Source: Nitrososphaeraceae archaeon
Lineage (GTDB): Archaea; Thermoproteota; Nitrososphaeria; Nitrososphaerales; Nitrososphaeraceae
Direction of reading: 5' to 3'
Length of the DNA: 7,741 nt
NCBI GenBank assembly: GCA_025936955.1
Contig: JAICSL010000070.1
Span: forward strand, 1-7,741
Position 1 is the first letter of the stretch. Each line of letters starts with the position of its first letter. This document shows, in pieces, positions 1-6,923 of the stretch. The position numbers and the translations under genes were made by a program. Under the pieces are notes generated by a model. That model made no database searches. It was not told the DNA's origin and was given only the letters and a program-made list of their open reading frames with translations.

Positions 1-68
1 CCTCAGAGAAATTAATAAACACAAAATCTCAAACAAACAATCCTATAGTAAGAAGGCATGATGTTCTG

Positions 69-698
69 GTGATAGTGCCATTGCTTGTAAATATACTTTC
101 ACAAAGTAAAAGATACAGGCGACTATTCATTACTGCTTTAATTACATACGCAGTTCTGTTTGCTTTTATTTCCCAAATTATAATCTTTAGACCTGACGTT
201 TCGTTTTCCAGTATATATGGAGTGCTGATTCCTTCATGGATAGTTACACCCTGCTGCAATTTCCCCGGTATAGTTCCTACCTTTACCGCATACCTGTCAG
301 ATAATCTAATTATATATATAATTCCTGTAAATCTTGTTCTTGCTATCATTCTATCTACCCTTGTCAGCGCAAATATTGTTCTGATAGCATATTCTTTACA
401 AAAAAAAAATTTTGAGAATTGTAAGAGTAAAAAAAGATCCTATTTTAGTGGAGTAGGTGCTATGACTGGTCTTTTCACTGCCTGCCCAATATGTGCCGGT
501 ACCTTTTTTTCTACAATAGCCGGTATAGTCACTGGCGCATCTACTGTAACAACCGCAGTAACAATAACAACGATGACAACTACTACACTTGCCTCGGTTC
601 AAGTATTGTTTGTTATAATAAGCATTACTATGTTGATAGTTTCGCCGTACCTGATTGTTAAAAGTATAAAGAAAAATTGTACGCTTACAGGCATATAA
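69..698 (+). CDS. Multi-pass membrane protein with TPCC and CPIC cysteine motifs, function unknown
   Basis: I do not recognise a named family. Counting from the GTG at 69, the protein has 209 residues and about four hydrophobic segments (roughly 20-40, 80-110, 126-156 and 175-197), so it is an integral membrane protein. Six cysteines stand out: C62-C63 in a TPCC motif after the first membrane segment, C118 in a basic loop, C139 and C142 in a CPIC motif at the start of the third segment, and C204 near the end. Residues 159-174 are a threonine-rich hydrophobic run. Paired cysteines at membrane edges suggest metal (perhaps copper) binding or thiol redox, but this is inference only. The start is uncertain. 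The frame has no stop back to base 3, and the upstream in-frame codons read as plausible hydrophilic protein, so GTG 69 (or GTG 75) may be internal and the gene may begin left of the window. There is no clear Shine-Dalgarno sequence before GTG 69. Confidence 0.75.
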   Translation: MIVPLLVNILSQSKRYRRLFITALITYAVLFAFISQIIIFRPDVSFSSIYGVLIPSWIVTPCCNFPGIVPTFTAYLSDNLIIYIIPVNLVLAIILSTLVSANIVLIAYSLQKKNFENCKSKKRSYFSGVGAMTGLFTACPICAGTFFSTIAGIVTGASTVTTAVTITTMTTTTLASVQVLFVIISITMLIVSPYLIVKSIKKNCTLTGI

Positions 699-1201
699 AA
701 GGAAAATTTGATTCTCTAGATGTATTCCTAGGACTATATTTTCTATCTCTATACAGCAATAATAGACTTAGTTCCATTGCATGGTTATGTAATTTATTAT
801 GCTTGTATAATTGAAGAAGTAAGACAAATAATACATGTAGAAGAATCTAAGGGTATCAAGTCATTCTAAAGTGCAGATTTAGGAAAGATAACTCACAGAG
901 AAAATAGATGTTATGGTGGGCCAATTCAAAGCCGAAATGAATTCAAAAGTTTCAGGAAATGAAAAGAAGAGCTTTGCATTTAAAAGAAAAGGATTTGTAG
1001 AAAGGACAGTGAGTATAACGTTCCTGATAAAATAGAGAATTTGCCTGATGATCAGTTATAATAAGAGAAAGAAGTGGAAACTGGTGAGATGACAATTAAT
1101 TAATTAAGCCTTTTGAACATATGACTATGGCAGATTAAAAATTCCACTGTCTATTATGAAAGACTTATCTGTATCTTTTTAGTCATACAATACTTGTTAT
1201 T
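699..1201. other. Long intergenic gap with weak coding-like fragments
   Basis: No gene here can be supported with confidence. Two stretches look faintly coding. On the plus strand, 732-869 is open for 45 codons, but the only usable start is TTG 777. At 913-1035 an ATG opens a 40-codon lysine-rich frame, and a shift of frame near 1010 continues as readable protein to a stop at 1059-1061. These may be chance or remnants of decayed genes. The last 40 bases contain the probable promoter of the methyltransferase gene, with a weak T-rich box (TTTTTAG, about 1176-1182) some 23 nt before its ATG. I see no tRNA, no repeat array and no strong hairpin. Confidence 0.5.
913..1061 (+). pseudogene. Possible frameshifted remnant of a small gene
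   Basis: From ATG 913 a frame reads 40 codons (beginning MVGQFKAEMNSKV) to TAG at 1033-1035. Another frame takes over at about 1009 and reads EYNVPDKIENLPDDQL before a TAA at 1059-1061. The two pieces together would make a roughly 49-residue basic-then-acidic protein if one indel were repaired. I recognise no family, there is no Shine-Dalgarno sequence, and the piece is short enough to arise by chance. It could equally be plain non-coding DNA. Confidence 0.15.
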
Positions 1202-2242
1202 ATGTCAGACCATACTTATGAAAAAACAGCTGATATTATTTTTGGTAGATGGAAAAGTCAGATACTATATACTGGGGTTAGACTAGGAGTTTTTGATTCT
1301 ATAACATCAGGAGTCAAAAGTACATCTGATATAGTAAATGAACTCGGTCTTGATGATAAACTAGCTTATAGGCTTTTGAGAGCATTATCTTCTATGGGAT
1401 TCTTAAAAGAAGAGCCCGATAGTAGTGGCTTCTCAATAACTTCACAGGGTGAATTGCTTCGCAAGGATCATCCTCAGACACTAAGAGGAGTAATATTACT
1501 AGAAGAAGGACCAGAGCACTATGCTATTTGGAAACATCTACCGGCAATGATAAAGGATGGTAAACAGAATTCTCTTGAACGTGAATTTGGCTGTAAATTA
1601 TTTGAATATAGAGATAGAAATGCTGAGTATGCAGAAGTATTCAATCAGGCAATGAGTAGTTATTCTTCTATTCAAACTAACTGGGTATTGGAAGCACTTG
1701 ATAAGTATGACTTTTCTAATATACGCCATGTATGTGATATTGGTGGTGGCACTGGACATTTACTTGGCAATTTACTTCTAAAATATCCACATATGAAAGG
1801 AACTGTACTAGAGTTAGAATCAGTAATTAGTAAAAAGGGATCATTACTAGCACCCAAATTGGGAGTAAGTGAGCGGTGCTCTTATGTTATTGGAGACATG
1901 TTTAGTAGTAATAGTCAACTTCCTTCTGCAGATGCATATATAATGAAAATGATTCTACATGATTGGAATGATGAAGAATGTGTAAGGATATTATCCAACG
2001 TTTACAGATCTTCTCCTAAGCATGCAAGATTATTTATTGCCGAGCATCTAGTTCCAGGTCCAGATAAACCACATTTTTCAAAACTCTTTGATATTCATAT
2101 GATGTGCGTGGCATCTGGAAAGGAAAGAACTGTCGATGAATATTCTAGTTTGCTGCAACAATCAGATTGGGAGTACGTTCAAACCCTGCATCCCCACCAG
2201 CAATCCGGATTAATTGAAGTAATTGAAGCTAGAAAATCGTAA
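1202..2242 (+). CDS. SAM-dependent O-methyltransferase, COMT/ASMT (family 2) type
   Basis: This 346-residue protein has the full plan of the family 2 O-methyltransferases (plant COMT, acetylserotonin and hydroxyneurosporene methyltransferases), which move a methyl group from SAM to a hydroxyl on a small, often aromatic, molecule. Residues 5-95 form the N-terminal dimerisation and winged-helix domain. The Rossmann domain follows, with SAM motif I DIGGGTG at 179-185, the acidic strand LELE at 203-206 and GDMF at 231-234. The signature ILHDWNDEEC at 251-260 places H253 as the likely catalytic base. E281 and E308 (in GKERT) sit where COMT has its supporting glutamates. All key residues appear intact and the length is normal. 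The substrate cannot be told from sequence, and no partner biosynthesis gene is adjacent. ATG 1202 fits the family N-terminus and has no Shine-Dalgarno, suggesting a leaderless mRNA. The protein is probably cytosolic and a dimer. Confidence 0.9.
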   Translation: MSDHTYEKTADIIFGRWKSQILYTGVRLGVFDSITSGVKSTSDIVNELGLDDKLAYRLLRALSSMGFLKEEPDSSGFSITSQGELLRKDHPQTLRGVILLEEGPEHYAIWKHLPAMIKDGKQNSLEREFGCKLFEYRDRNAEYAEVFNQAMSSYSSIQTNWVLEALDKYDFSNIRHVCDIGGGTGHLLGNLLLKYPHMKGTVLELESVISKKGSLLAPKLGVSERCSYVIGDMFSSNSQLPSADAYIMKMILHDWNDEECVRILSNVYRSSPKHARLFIAEHLVPGPDKPHFSKLFDIHMMCVASGKERTVDEYSSLLQQSDWEYVQTLHPHQQSGLIEVIEARKS

Positions 2243-2290
2243 ACTAGGATTGCTATCACATGAGTCAGAATAAAAATCAAGATATAGATC

Positions 2291-2295
2291 TTTTT
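2291..2295 (+). terminator. Possible U-tract terminator after the methyltransferase gene
   Basis: A run of five T lies about 50 nt after the methyltransferase stop, followed by further T-rich sequence to about 2310. Archaeal transcription commonly ends at such U-tracts without a strong hairpin. The run is short, so this is a weak call. Confidence 0.25.
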
Positions 2296-2460
2296 GTTCC
2301 TGGCTTTTGGCTGCTGTAACCAGTAATAGGATAGATCTGTACTTCTTTTATCCTTATGTATCTAAGAAGAGTGGGGGAGAATGGCAGAAAGTCTAAATCT
2401 CATCCTATGAAAGTATTAACCTAGTGACTTTCAAAGCTATCAAAATCCTACCCTAATATT

Positions 2461-2523
2461 ATGGCAATATTACCTAAAAAGAGAATGTTCGGTTTCGAAG
2501 ATGTATTTTCTAATTGTCACTAG
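2461..2523 (+). pseudogene. Possible N-terminal remnant of a decayed gene
   Basis: ATG 2461 opens a 20-codon frame (MAILPKKRMFGFEDVFSNCH) ended by TAG. The basic start followed by an aromatic/acidic segment looks like the beginning of a real protein, and other open fragments follow within 350 bp in other frames. I cannot name the family. A stand-alone 20-residue peptide or a chance frame is also possible. Confidence 0.15.
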
Positions 2524-2979
2524 TAGTAGTTCTTCTTGGTAGATAAATCATTATCGATTAGTATGAAGTCAGAAGATCAAAATTTGATATAGAACTTCGT
2601 TCTGAAGGTATAAAGTTAGCATTCCATTCTATTTTTTTATCGAATACTGATAAAATCACTATACCTGTTCCTGGATGCCTGCTGATGTGATAACAATCTG
2701 AGTTGCAAATGCATTATCTTTTGGTGTATTCTGGGAGTTCTAGTAGTTATGCTGGTTCATTCTGGGATAGATTCAAACTGCATGAAAAACAATAAACTTA
2801 GACAATCAATTTATTAATTAAATCGTGCTCAGTTTTACTGGATATTATTAGATTCATTAGCTTCTTTTTGAAACAAAAAACATAGATTCTTTGAAAGGCT
2901 TGATTATAGATTTTGTAGTTGAATGAGTGTTAATCCACTCGCATCCATTAAAATTTCAATAAAAACTATCATATTTTGT

Positions 2980-3004
2980 TAGATATTGATAAGGGCAATA
3001 TCTA
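2980..3004. repeat. Perfect 9-bp inverted repeat with 7-nt loop
   Basis: TAGATATTG (2980-2988) and CAATATCTA (2996-3004) are exact reverse complements around the loop ATAAGGG. The element stands alone in non-coding DNA about 200 bp before the permease start and is not followed by a T-run on the plus strand, so it is not an obvious terminator. It could be a protein-binding dyad or an RNA hairpin. Confidence 0.6.
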
Positions 3005-3127
3005 TTACCTTTTATTGACGTGTATCAAGTAGCTAACCTTAGATTTAGTAGATAATATTCAACTTTAGTAATGCCATACAGACCGATAATTGTGTTTTGA
3101 TATTCCAAAAAGATTTATCTTCACTGG

Positions 3128-3148
3128 CCTCAAATAACTGAGGTTATT
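3128..3148. promoter_or_regulatory. Two overlapping palindromes upstream of the permease promoter
   Basis: CCTCA (3128-3132) pairs with TGAGG (3139-3143), and AATAAC (3133-3138) pairs with GTTATT (3143-3148). The two dyads share bases, so as RNA or cruciform structures they would exclude one another. They lie directly next to the TATA-like stretch of the permease gene, the usual place for an archaeal regulator site. The sequences are seen directly; the role is inferred. Confidence 0.4.
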
Positions 3149-3174
3149 AAATATTGTTATCAACCTTTTAATTA
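3145..3174 (+). promoter_or_regulatory. Probable promoter of the permease-Usp gene
   Basis: Two TATA-like boxes are present: TTAAATATT at 3147-3155, predicting a start about 20 nt before the coding region, and TTTTAATTA at 3166-3174, predicting a start within a few nucleotides of the TTG codon. The first matches the archaeal consensus better. No Shine-Dalgarno sequence precedes the start codon. Confidence 0.4.
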
Positions 3175-3200
3175 GTGTAGCCTTTTCATAGATACGCTAT

Positions 3201-5672
3201 TTGGCTTCAAATCGTCGTCATCGTAATGTCGATGATATTTCAGAAACCACTGCTCCAGAACATCATCAGCATCATCTAGTTAGGACATTGGGTCTTGTTG
3301 ATGTCGTTATGATAGGAATAGCTGGCATGATTGGAGGAGCAATCTTTGTACTTGTTGGCCCAGCAATAGGACTAGCAGGAAGTGCTGTTATTCTTGGCTT
3401 TATAATCAATGGAATTATCACACTTTTTACTGCAATGGGCTATGCAGAACTAGGGTCTGCTATGCCAGAAGCTGGTGGTGGTTACTTGTGGGTCAGAGAG
3501 GGACTTCCAAGACCTAATGCTTTTATCAGTGGTTGGATGGCATGGTTTGCTCATATTGTAGCAGGTAGCCTGTATGCTGTGGGATATGGTTCTTTTCAGT
3601 TTAGTTTATTAAAGATGGTAGGAATAATCGGTGATCAGCCTTTACTAGGGTTCATTCCTTTTGATAAACTGATAGCTGTTGTATCTGTATGTGTATTTAT
3701 TTATATTAATATTAAAGGAGCCTCAGAGACTGGCAAAATTGGAATAATAGTTACGATCATTCAGCTTGGAACCATTTTTGCATTAATCGGTGCTGGATTA
3801 TTGTATATGCATAACGGTCATGATTGGTATTCTAATATAGCTAATAATTTTGCTCCTGTAGGAATAGGCGGAATAGTTGCTGCTATGGGTTTGACATTTA
3901 TTGCTTTTGAAGGTTATGAGATAATTGTACAAACTGGAGAAGAGGTAAAGAAGCCAAAGAAGAATATACCAAGAGCGATTTTCATTTCTTTAACTCTTGT
4001 TGTAGTATTGTATTGCCTAGTAGCATTTGTCTCTATCGGTGCAGTTTCGCCTAAAAATACTAATGGCCTTCCTATATGGAAATTTATAGGACAACAGGGT
4101 GATTTGGGAATAACAAAAGCTGCTGAACTGTTTTTACCCTATGGATCATTTATTGTTCTTGCTGGTGGGATTGTGTCTAGTTTGGCTGCATTGAATGCTA
4201 CCACTTATTCTTCATCTAGAGTCGCATTTGCAATGAGCAGACACTATAATTTACCGACACAACTTAGTGCAATTCATCCTAAATTTAGAACACCCTACAT
4301 TGCTACAATAATATCTGGTGTAATAATGGCTGTTATGGCTTATGCATTACCACTGACTGAAATTGCTCTTGCGTCTGCCGTGATCTTCTTGTTATTATTC
4401 ACACAAGTAAACATTTCTGTGATTACCATCAGAAAGATGTATGGAGATAAGCTGGACTACGGATTCAAGACTCCTTTCTTTCCTCTAATACCAATTATTG
4501 GTGTCTTTTTAAAAATAGGACTCGCGATCTATCTTTTAATCACCCAGCCTATAAGTTGGGTTATTAGCGCATTATGGATTGCGATAGGCTTCGCCGTATA
4601 TAGAATATATACTTTCAGAAAAGAAATTGATCATTATTCGCCAATTGTCACCAGTGAGGGCGATCTTACTAGAAAGGATTTCAGGATCTTAATACCTTAT
4701 ACTCCGGATAATCCCGATAGGCTAATAAAGTATGCAATTAGGATTGCAAAGGAAAACGAAGGAGAAATTAATGTCTTGCGAGTTATTACAGTACCACATC
4801 AAACACCTCTTTCTGCTGGAATTGCATTCACAGAATCCGCAAGGCGAGCGTTTGAACCATTAGAAAAAATAATAGAACAAGAGAATATACCAAATCATTA
4901 CCTTGTAAGGATTTCTCATGATACAACTGAAGCTATATTGTCAACGATTTCAGAACAAAAAATTGATCTTGTAATAATAGATTTTGAAGTATTAAGAAAT
5001 AATAAAGCATTACAGACTCTTGTAACATGTAATATATTGGCAATTCTAACCGGCGGAACTAGTGATGAAGAATTAAGATTTGAAGAATCTATCACAAAAG
5101 ACCAAGATATACCAGATGAGAAGATGGAATATAAAAGAAAAAAGAATCTGGTTGTATTATATGATGAAGGCGATCACTCAGAGGCAGTACTTAGGACTGC
5201 CAGTTGGCTAGAACATTCTGGTAAATTTAAGGTAAGTGTATTGTCGATAACGAAGAAAGAAGAAAAATATAGTGATCATGATATTAATGCTAAAAATAGG
5301 AATAAAAGTGATAAAAAGGAGAAAGAAACAGTATTACATAGGGAACAAATAGAACGGTTCTTTTTAACCGAACAAGACCAACGCAGCCATTATCTGGAAG
5401 AAATTGGGCTAGAATTCAATGAGCTCTATATAATTGAAAAGACTCAAGATAATAGTGAGAGATTCGCAGATCTAATTCTATCTGCTATAAATTCTTCTCA
5501 GCCAGATATGGTAGTGATAGGTGCAACTATAGGAAAATTTAGTCTGTTTAGCAACCAACATTTCATATCCTTGTTGGATCAATTAAATTGTCCTGTTATA
5601 ATAGCAAGGAGCTTCACAATTCCAGGAGTACATCGCCTTAAATCTGCAATAATGCAAATAATTCATAGATAG
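3201..5672 (+). CDS. APC-superfamily amino-acid permease fused to two C-terminal Usp-like domains
   Basis: Residues 26-470 form a typical 12-segment APC transporter, which moves amino acids or related amines across the cell membrane. The broken first helix GIAGMIGGAIF (39-49) carries the substrate-binding glycines, PEAGGGY (89-95) is the conserved helix 2/3 motif, and FEGYEIIVQTGEEVKKPKKN (236-255) is the helix 6-7 hallmark. After the membrane part come two soluble domains resembling universal stress proteins: about 493-620 (starting FRILIPY) and 648-805 (starting KNLVVLYDEG and ending CPVIIARSF). The second contains a highly charged insert at 684-712. Neither keeps the usual G-2x-G-9x-G(S/T) ATP motif; the nearest trace is GATIGK at 774-779. 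Such fusions are known in archaea and bacteria, and the tail is thought to regulate transport. The start is TTG 3201: an in-frame stop lies at 3189-3191 and the next ATG is inside helix 1. The N-terminus has a histidine cluster (EHHQHH, 20-25). The substrate cannot be told. Confidence 0.9.
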   Translation: MASNRRHRNVDDISETTAPEHHQHHLVRTLGLVDVVMIGIAGMIGGAIFVLVGPAIGLAGSAVILGFIINGIITLFTAMGYAELGSAMPEAGGGYLWVREGLPRPNAFISGWMAWFAHIVAGSLYAVGYGSFQFSLLKMVGIIGDQPLLGFIPFDKLIAVVSVCVFIYINIKGASETGKIGIIVTIIQLGTIFALIGAGLLYMHNGHDWYSNIANNFAPVGIGGIVAAMGLTFIAFEGYEIIVQTGEEVKKPKKNIPRAIFISLTLVVVLYCLVAFVSIGAVSPKNTNGLPIWKFIGQQGDLGITKAAELFLPYGSFIVLAGGIVSSLAALNATTYSSSRVAFAMSRHYNLPTQLSAIHPKFRTPYIATIISGVIMAVMAYALPLTEIALASAVIFLLLFTQVNISVITIRKMYGDKLDYGFKTPFFPLIPIIGVFLKIGLAIYLLITQPISWVISALWIAIGFAVYRIYTFRKEIDHYSPIVTSEGDLTRKDFRILIPYTPDNPDRLIKYAIRIAKENEGEINVLRVITVPHQTPLSAGIAFTESARRAFEPLEKIIEQENIPNHYLVRISHDTTEAILSTISEQKIDLVIIDFEVLRNNKALQTLVTCNILAILTGGTSDEELRFEESITKDQDIPDEKMEYKRKKNLVVLYDEGDHSEAVLRTASWLEHSGKFKVSVLSITKKEEKYSDHDINAKNRNKSDKKEKETVLHREQIERFFLTEQDQRSHYLEEIGLEFNELYIIEKTQDNSERFADLILSAINSSQPDMVVIGATIGKFSLFSNQHFISLLDQLNCPVIIARSFTIPGVHRLKSAIMQIIHR

Positions 5673-5700
5673 AATTAAAAGTAGAGAGTAGAATAATTGT

Positions 5701-5747
5701 CATTTTCCTATTCTCGTCGTCTCAACTATCGCTCCTCTCCCCCTTAC
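5701..5747 (+). terminator. Pyrimidine-rich stretch after the permease gene, possible terminator
   Basis: About 30 nt after the stop codon the plus strand becomes almost all T and C, including CATTTTCC and CTCCTCTCCCCC. There is no stem-loop. Archaeal polymerases can stop in T-rich tracts, so this may be the 3' end of the permease transcript, but the T-runs are short and the call is weak. Confidence 0.25.
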
Positions 5748-5773
5748 TAAGTGGCTTCATTTCTTAATTAATA

Positions 5774-5783
5774 CTATATACTT
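5774..5783 (+). promoter_or_regulatory. TATA box of the radical SAM gene
   Basis: CTATATACTT is a close match to the archaeal TATA box and is centred about 23 nt before ATG 5801. Transcription would then begin at or very near the A of the start codon, giving a leaderless mRNA. This agrees with the absence of any Shine-Dalgarno sequence. Confidence 0.55.
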
Positions 5784-5800
5784 ATTGTTCAAGTTTCATT

Positions 5801-6772
5801 ATGAATATGTGGTATAGCAAAAATAACCCAGATTTTGAAATGAAAAATTCCAAAACTATAATTCATTCATTTACCTTTAGAGGTCATCAGGGTCTTACAA
5901 TTAATCCATATCAGGGGTGTCAGCATAGATGTGGATATTGTTATGCAACTTATGAGTGGTCACCAGAATTCTATGATAAAATTTATGCCAAAAGCAATGC
6001 TGCTGAAATATTAGAAAATCAATTGGTGTCTTGGAAGTCTAAAACTATGGAACCAGTAATGATATCATCTGCTACCGATCCTTATCAGCCCGCAGAGATG
6101 AGATATGGTCTAACACGAAAATGTGTGGAAGTGTTGCAAAAATATGCTGTTCCATACTATGTTTTTACAAAATCAGCTTCGATCTCAAGAGACTTGGAGT
6201 TACATAAAAGATATAAAGATAATTGTTTTGTAGTCTGGTCTATAACAACATGCAACGAGAAAATCAGACGCTTAATAGAACCTGGAACTCCGTCCACCTA
6301 TTCTCTATTTGCCACAATTAGCAAATTTGTAGATGCAGGTGTGCAATGTGGAATAAATATTGATCCTATCTTGCCTCTTATTACAGATTCTGAAGAAGAG
6401 ATAGATCTAATAATTCATAGCTGCAATAGATCGGGAGTTAAGTATGTATTTGGTGCACTTTTAAGATTAAGAGCAGATATATGGGAACGAATGCGGATAA
6501 TTCTAAAATTACTTGGTTTAAATAATGGAATTGAAGATTATAAAAAAAAGATTTATGAATTTACAGAACCATTGAAGCCAAGACATAATATTGTGGCAAA
6601 CGAAAATTATTCAAGGAAATTGCTTCAGAATTTAGAAGAAAAAGTACTGGAAAAAGGGATGTTCTTTGACTTTCCCGATTTTATAGAAAATAAACGCATT
6701 ACAGCAAGTAAAAAAGATCATACTGCTAGCTACATGAATCAGCAACAACCTACCCTTATGAACTATATGTGA
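5801..6772 (+). CDS. SPL-family (COG1533) radical SAM protein
   Basis: This 323-residue protein belongs to the radical SAM enzymes related to spore photoproduct lyase. The sequence NPYQGCQHRCGYCYA (35-49) holds the cluster motif C40-x3-C44-x2-C47, which binds a 4Fe-4S cluster and SAM to make a 5'-deoxyadenosyl radical. SSATDPYQPAE (89-99) is the conserved segment that follows in this family, and VVWSITT (144-150), IEPGTPS (159-165) and GINIDPILP (184-192) are the expected barrel strands. True spore photoproduct lyases repair UV-damaged DNA in spore-forming bacteria; archaeal relatives are called DNA repair photolyase-like but their substrates are not established. DNA repair is therefore possible but unproven. 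The last 25 or so residues are polar and look unstructured. ATG 5801 is supported by the TATA spacing; M3 (ATG 5807) is an alternative. It is a single gene with its own promoter and a hairpin/T-tract downstream. Confidence 0.85.
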   Translation: MNMWYSKNNPDFEMKNSKTIIHSFTFRGHQGLTINPYQGCQHRCGYCYATYEWSPEFYDKIYAKSNAAEILENQLVSWKSKTMEPVMISSATDPYQPAEMRYGLTRKCVEVLQKYAVPYYVFTKSASISRDLELHKRYKDNCFVVWSITTCNEKIRRLIEPGTPSTYSLFATISKFVDAGVQCGINIDPILPLITDSEEEIDLIIHSCNRSGVKYVFGALLRLRADIWERMRIILKLLGLNNGIEDYKKKIYEFTEPLKPRHNIVANENYSRKLLQNLEEKVLEKGMFFDFPDFIENKRITASKKDHTASYMNQQQPTLMNYM

Positions 6773-6855
6773 AAGTTGGGAAAATTGGACTATTATTTTA
6801 CATTATTATAGCAGGATTATTTTGGTTTAGTAATTCTAATACATAAAGCAACCTT

Positions 6856-6905
6856 ACCCTTCTAGCAGAATCGACTAAAATCTATTTGTAGAAGGGTCTT
6901 TTTTT
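6856..6905 (+). terminator. Stem-loop plus T-tract, intrinsic-terminator-like
   Basis: ACCCTTCTA (6856-6864) and TAGAAGGGT (6889-6897) are exact reverse complements with a 24-nt loop, and seven T follow at 6899-6905. The element sits 84 nt after the radical SAM stop and just before the end of the convergent minus-strand gene, so it suits termination of the plus-strand transcript. On the minus strand no T-run follows it. The long loop is unusual for a classic terminator. Confidence 0.6.
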
Positions 6906-6923
6906 ATAATGAATTCTAATTAC

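Larger units (their letters stand above)
2243..3200. other. 960-bp gene-poor region with broken short frames and inverted repeats
   Basis: No intact gene is visible on either strand. Three short plus-strand pieces look coding-like. ATG 2461 reads MAILPKKRMFGFEDVFSNCH and stops at 2521-2523. A second frame is open from 2562 to the TGA near 2690 and contains KFDIELRSEGIKLAFHSIF. A third, ending at about 2817, contains the hydrophobic stretch IIFWCILGVLVVMLV. They lie in different frames and could be remnants of one or more decayed genes, or chance. The right part holds a 9-bp stem (2980-3004), overlapping palindromes (3128-3148) and the promoter of the permease gene. No tRNA or convincing C/D-box RNA was found. 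Confidence 0.5.

Noticed and set aside
29..349. 106-codon minus-strand frame
   Set aside because: It lies opposite the clear membrane-protein gene and has no recognisable protein character; it is a shadow frame.
396..602. 68-codon minus-strand frame rich in cysteine and tyrosine
   Set aside because: The cysteine/tyrosine richness comes from the complement of the threonine-rich and CPIC-coding segment of the plus-strand gene.
1672..1857. 61-codon minus-strand frame
   Set aside because: It is antisense to the SAM-binding core of the methyltransferase and shows no independent support.
2488..2503. GTTCGGTTTCGAAG resembling a tRNA T-loop
   Set aside because: No matching acceptor, D or anticodon arms are found around it, so it is not a tRNA.
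2681..2703. TGATGTGATAAC...CTGA resembling C and D boxes of an archaeal guide RNA
   Set aside because: The C-box match is imperfect, the two boxes are only about 15 nt apart and no D'/C' pair is present.
5801..6772. Calling this a true spore photoproduct lyase
   Set aside because: The cluster motif and family pattern fit, but archaea do not form spores and the lyase-specific catalytic cysteine cannot be assigned with confidence, so only the family is named.
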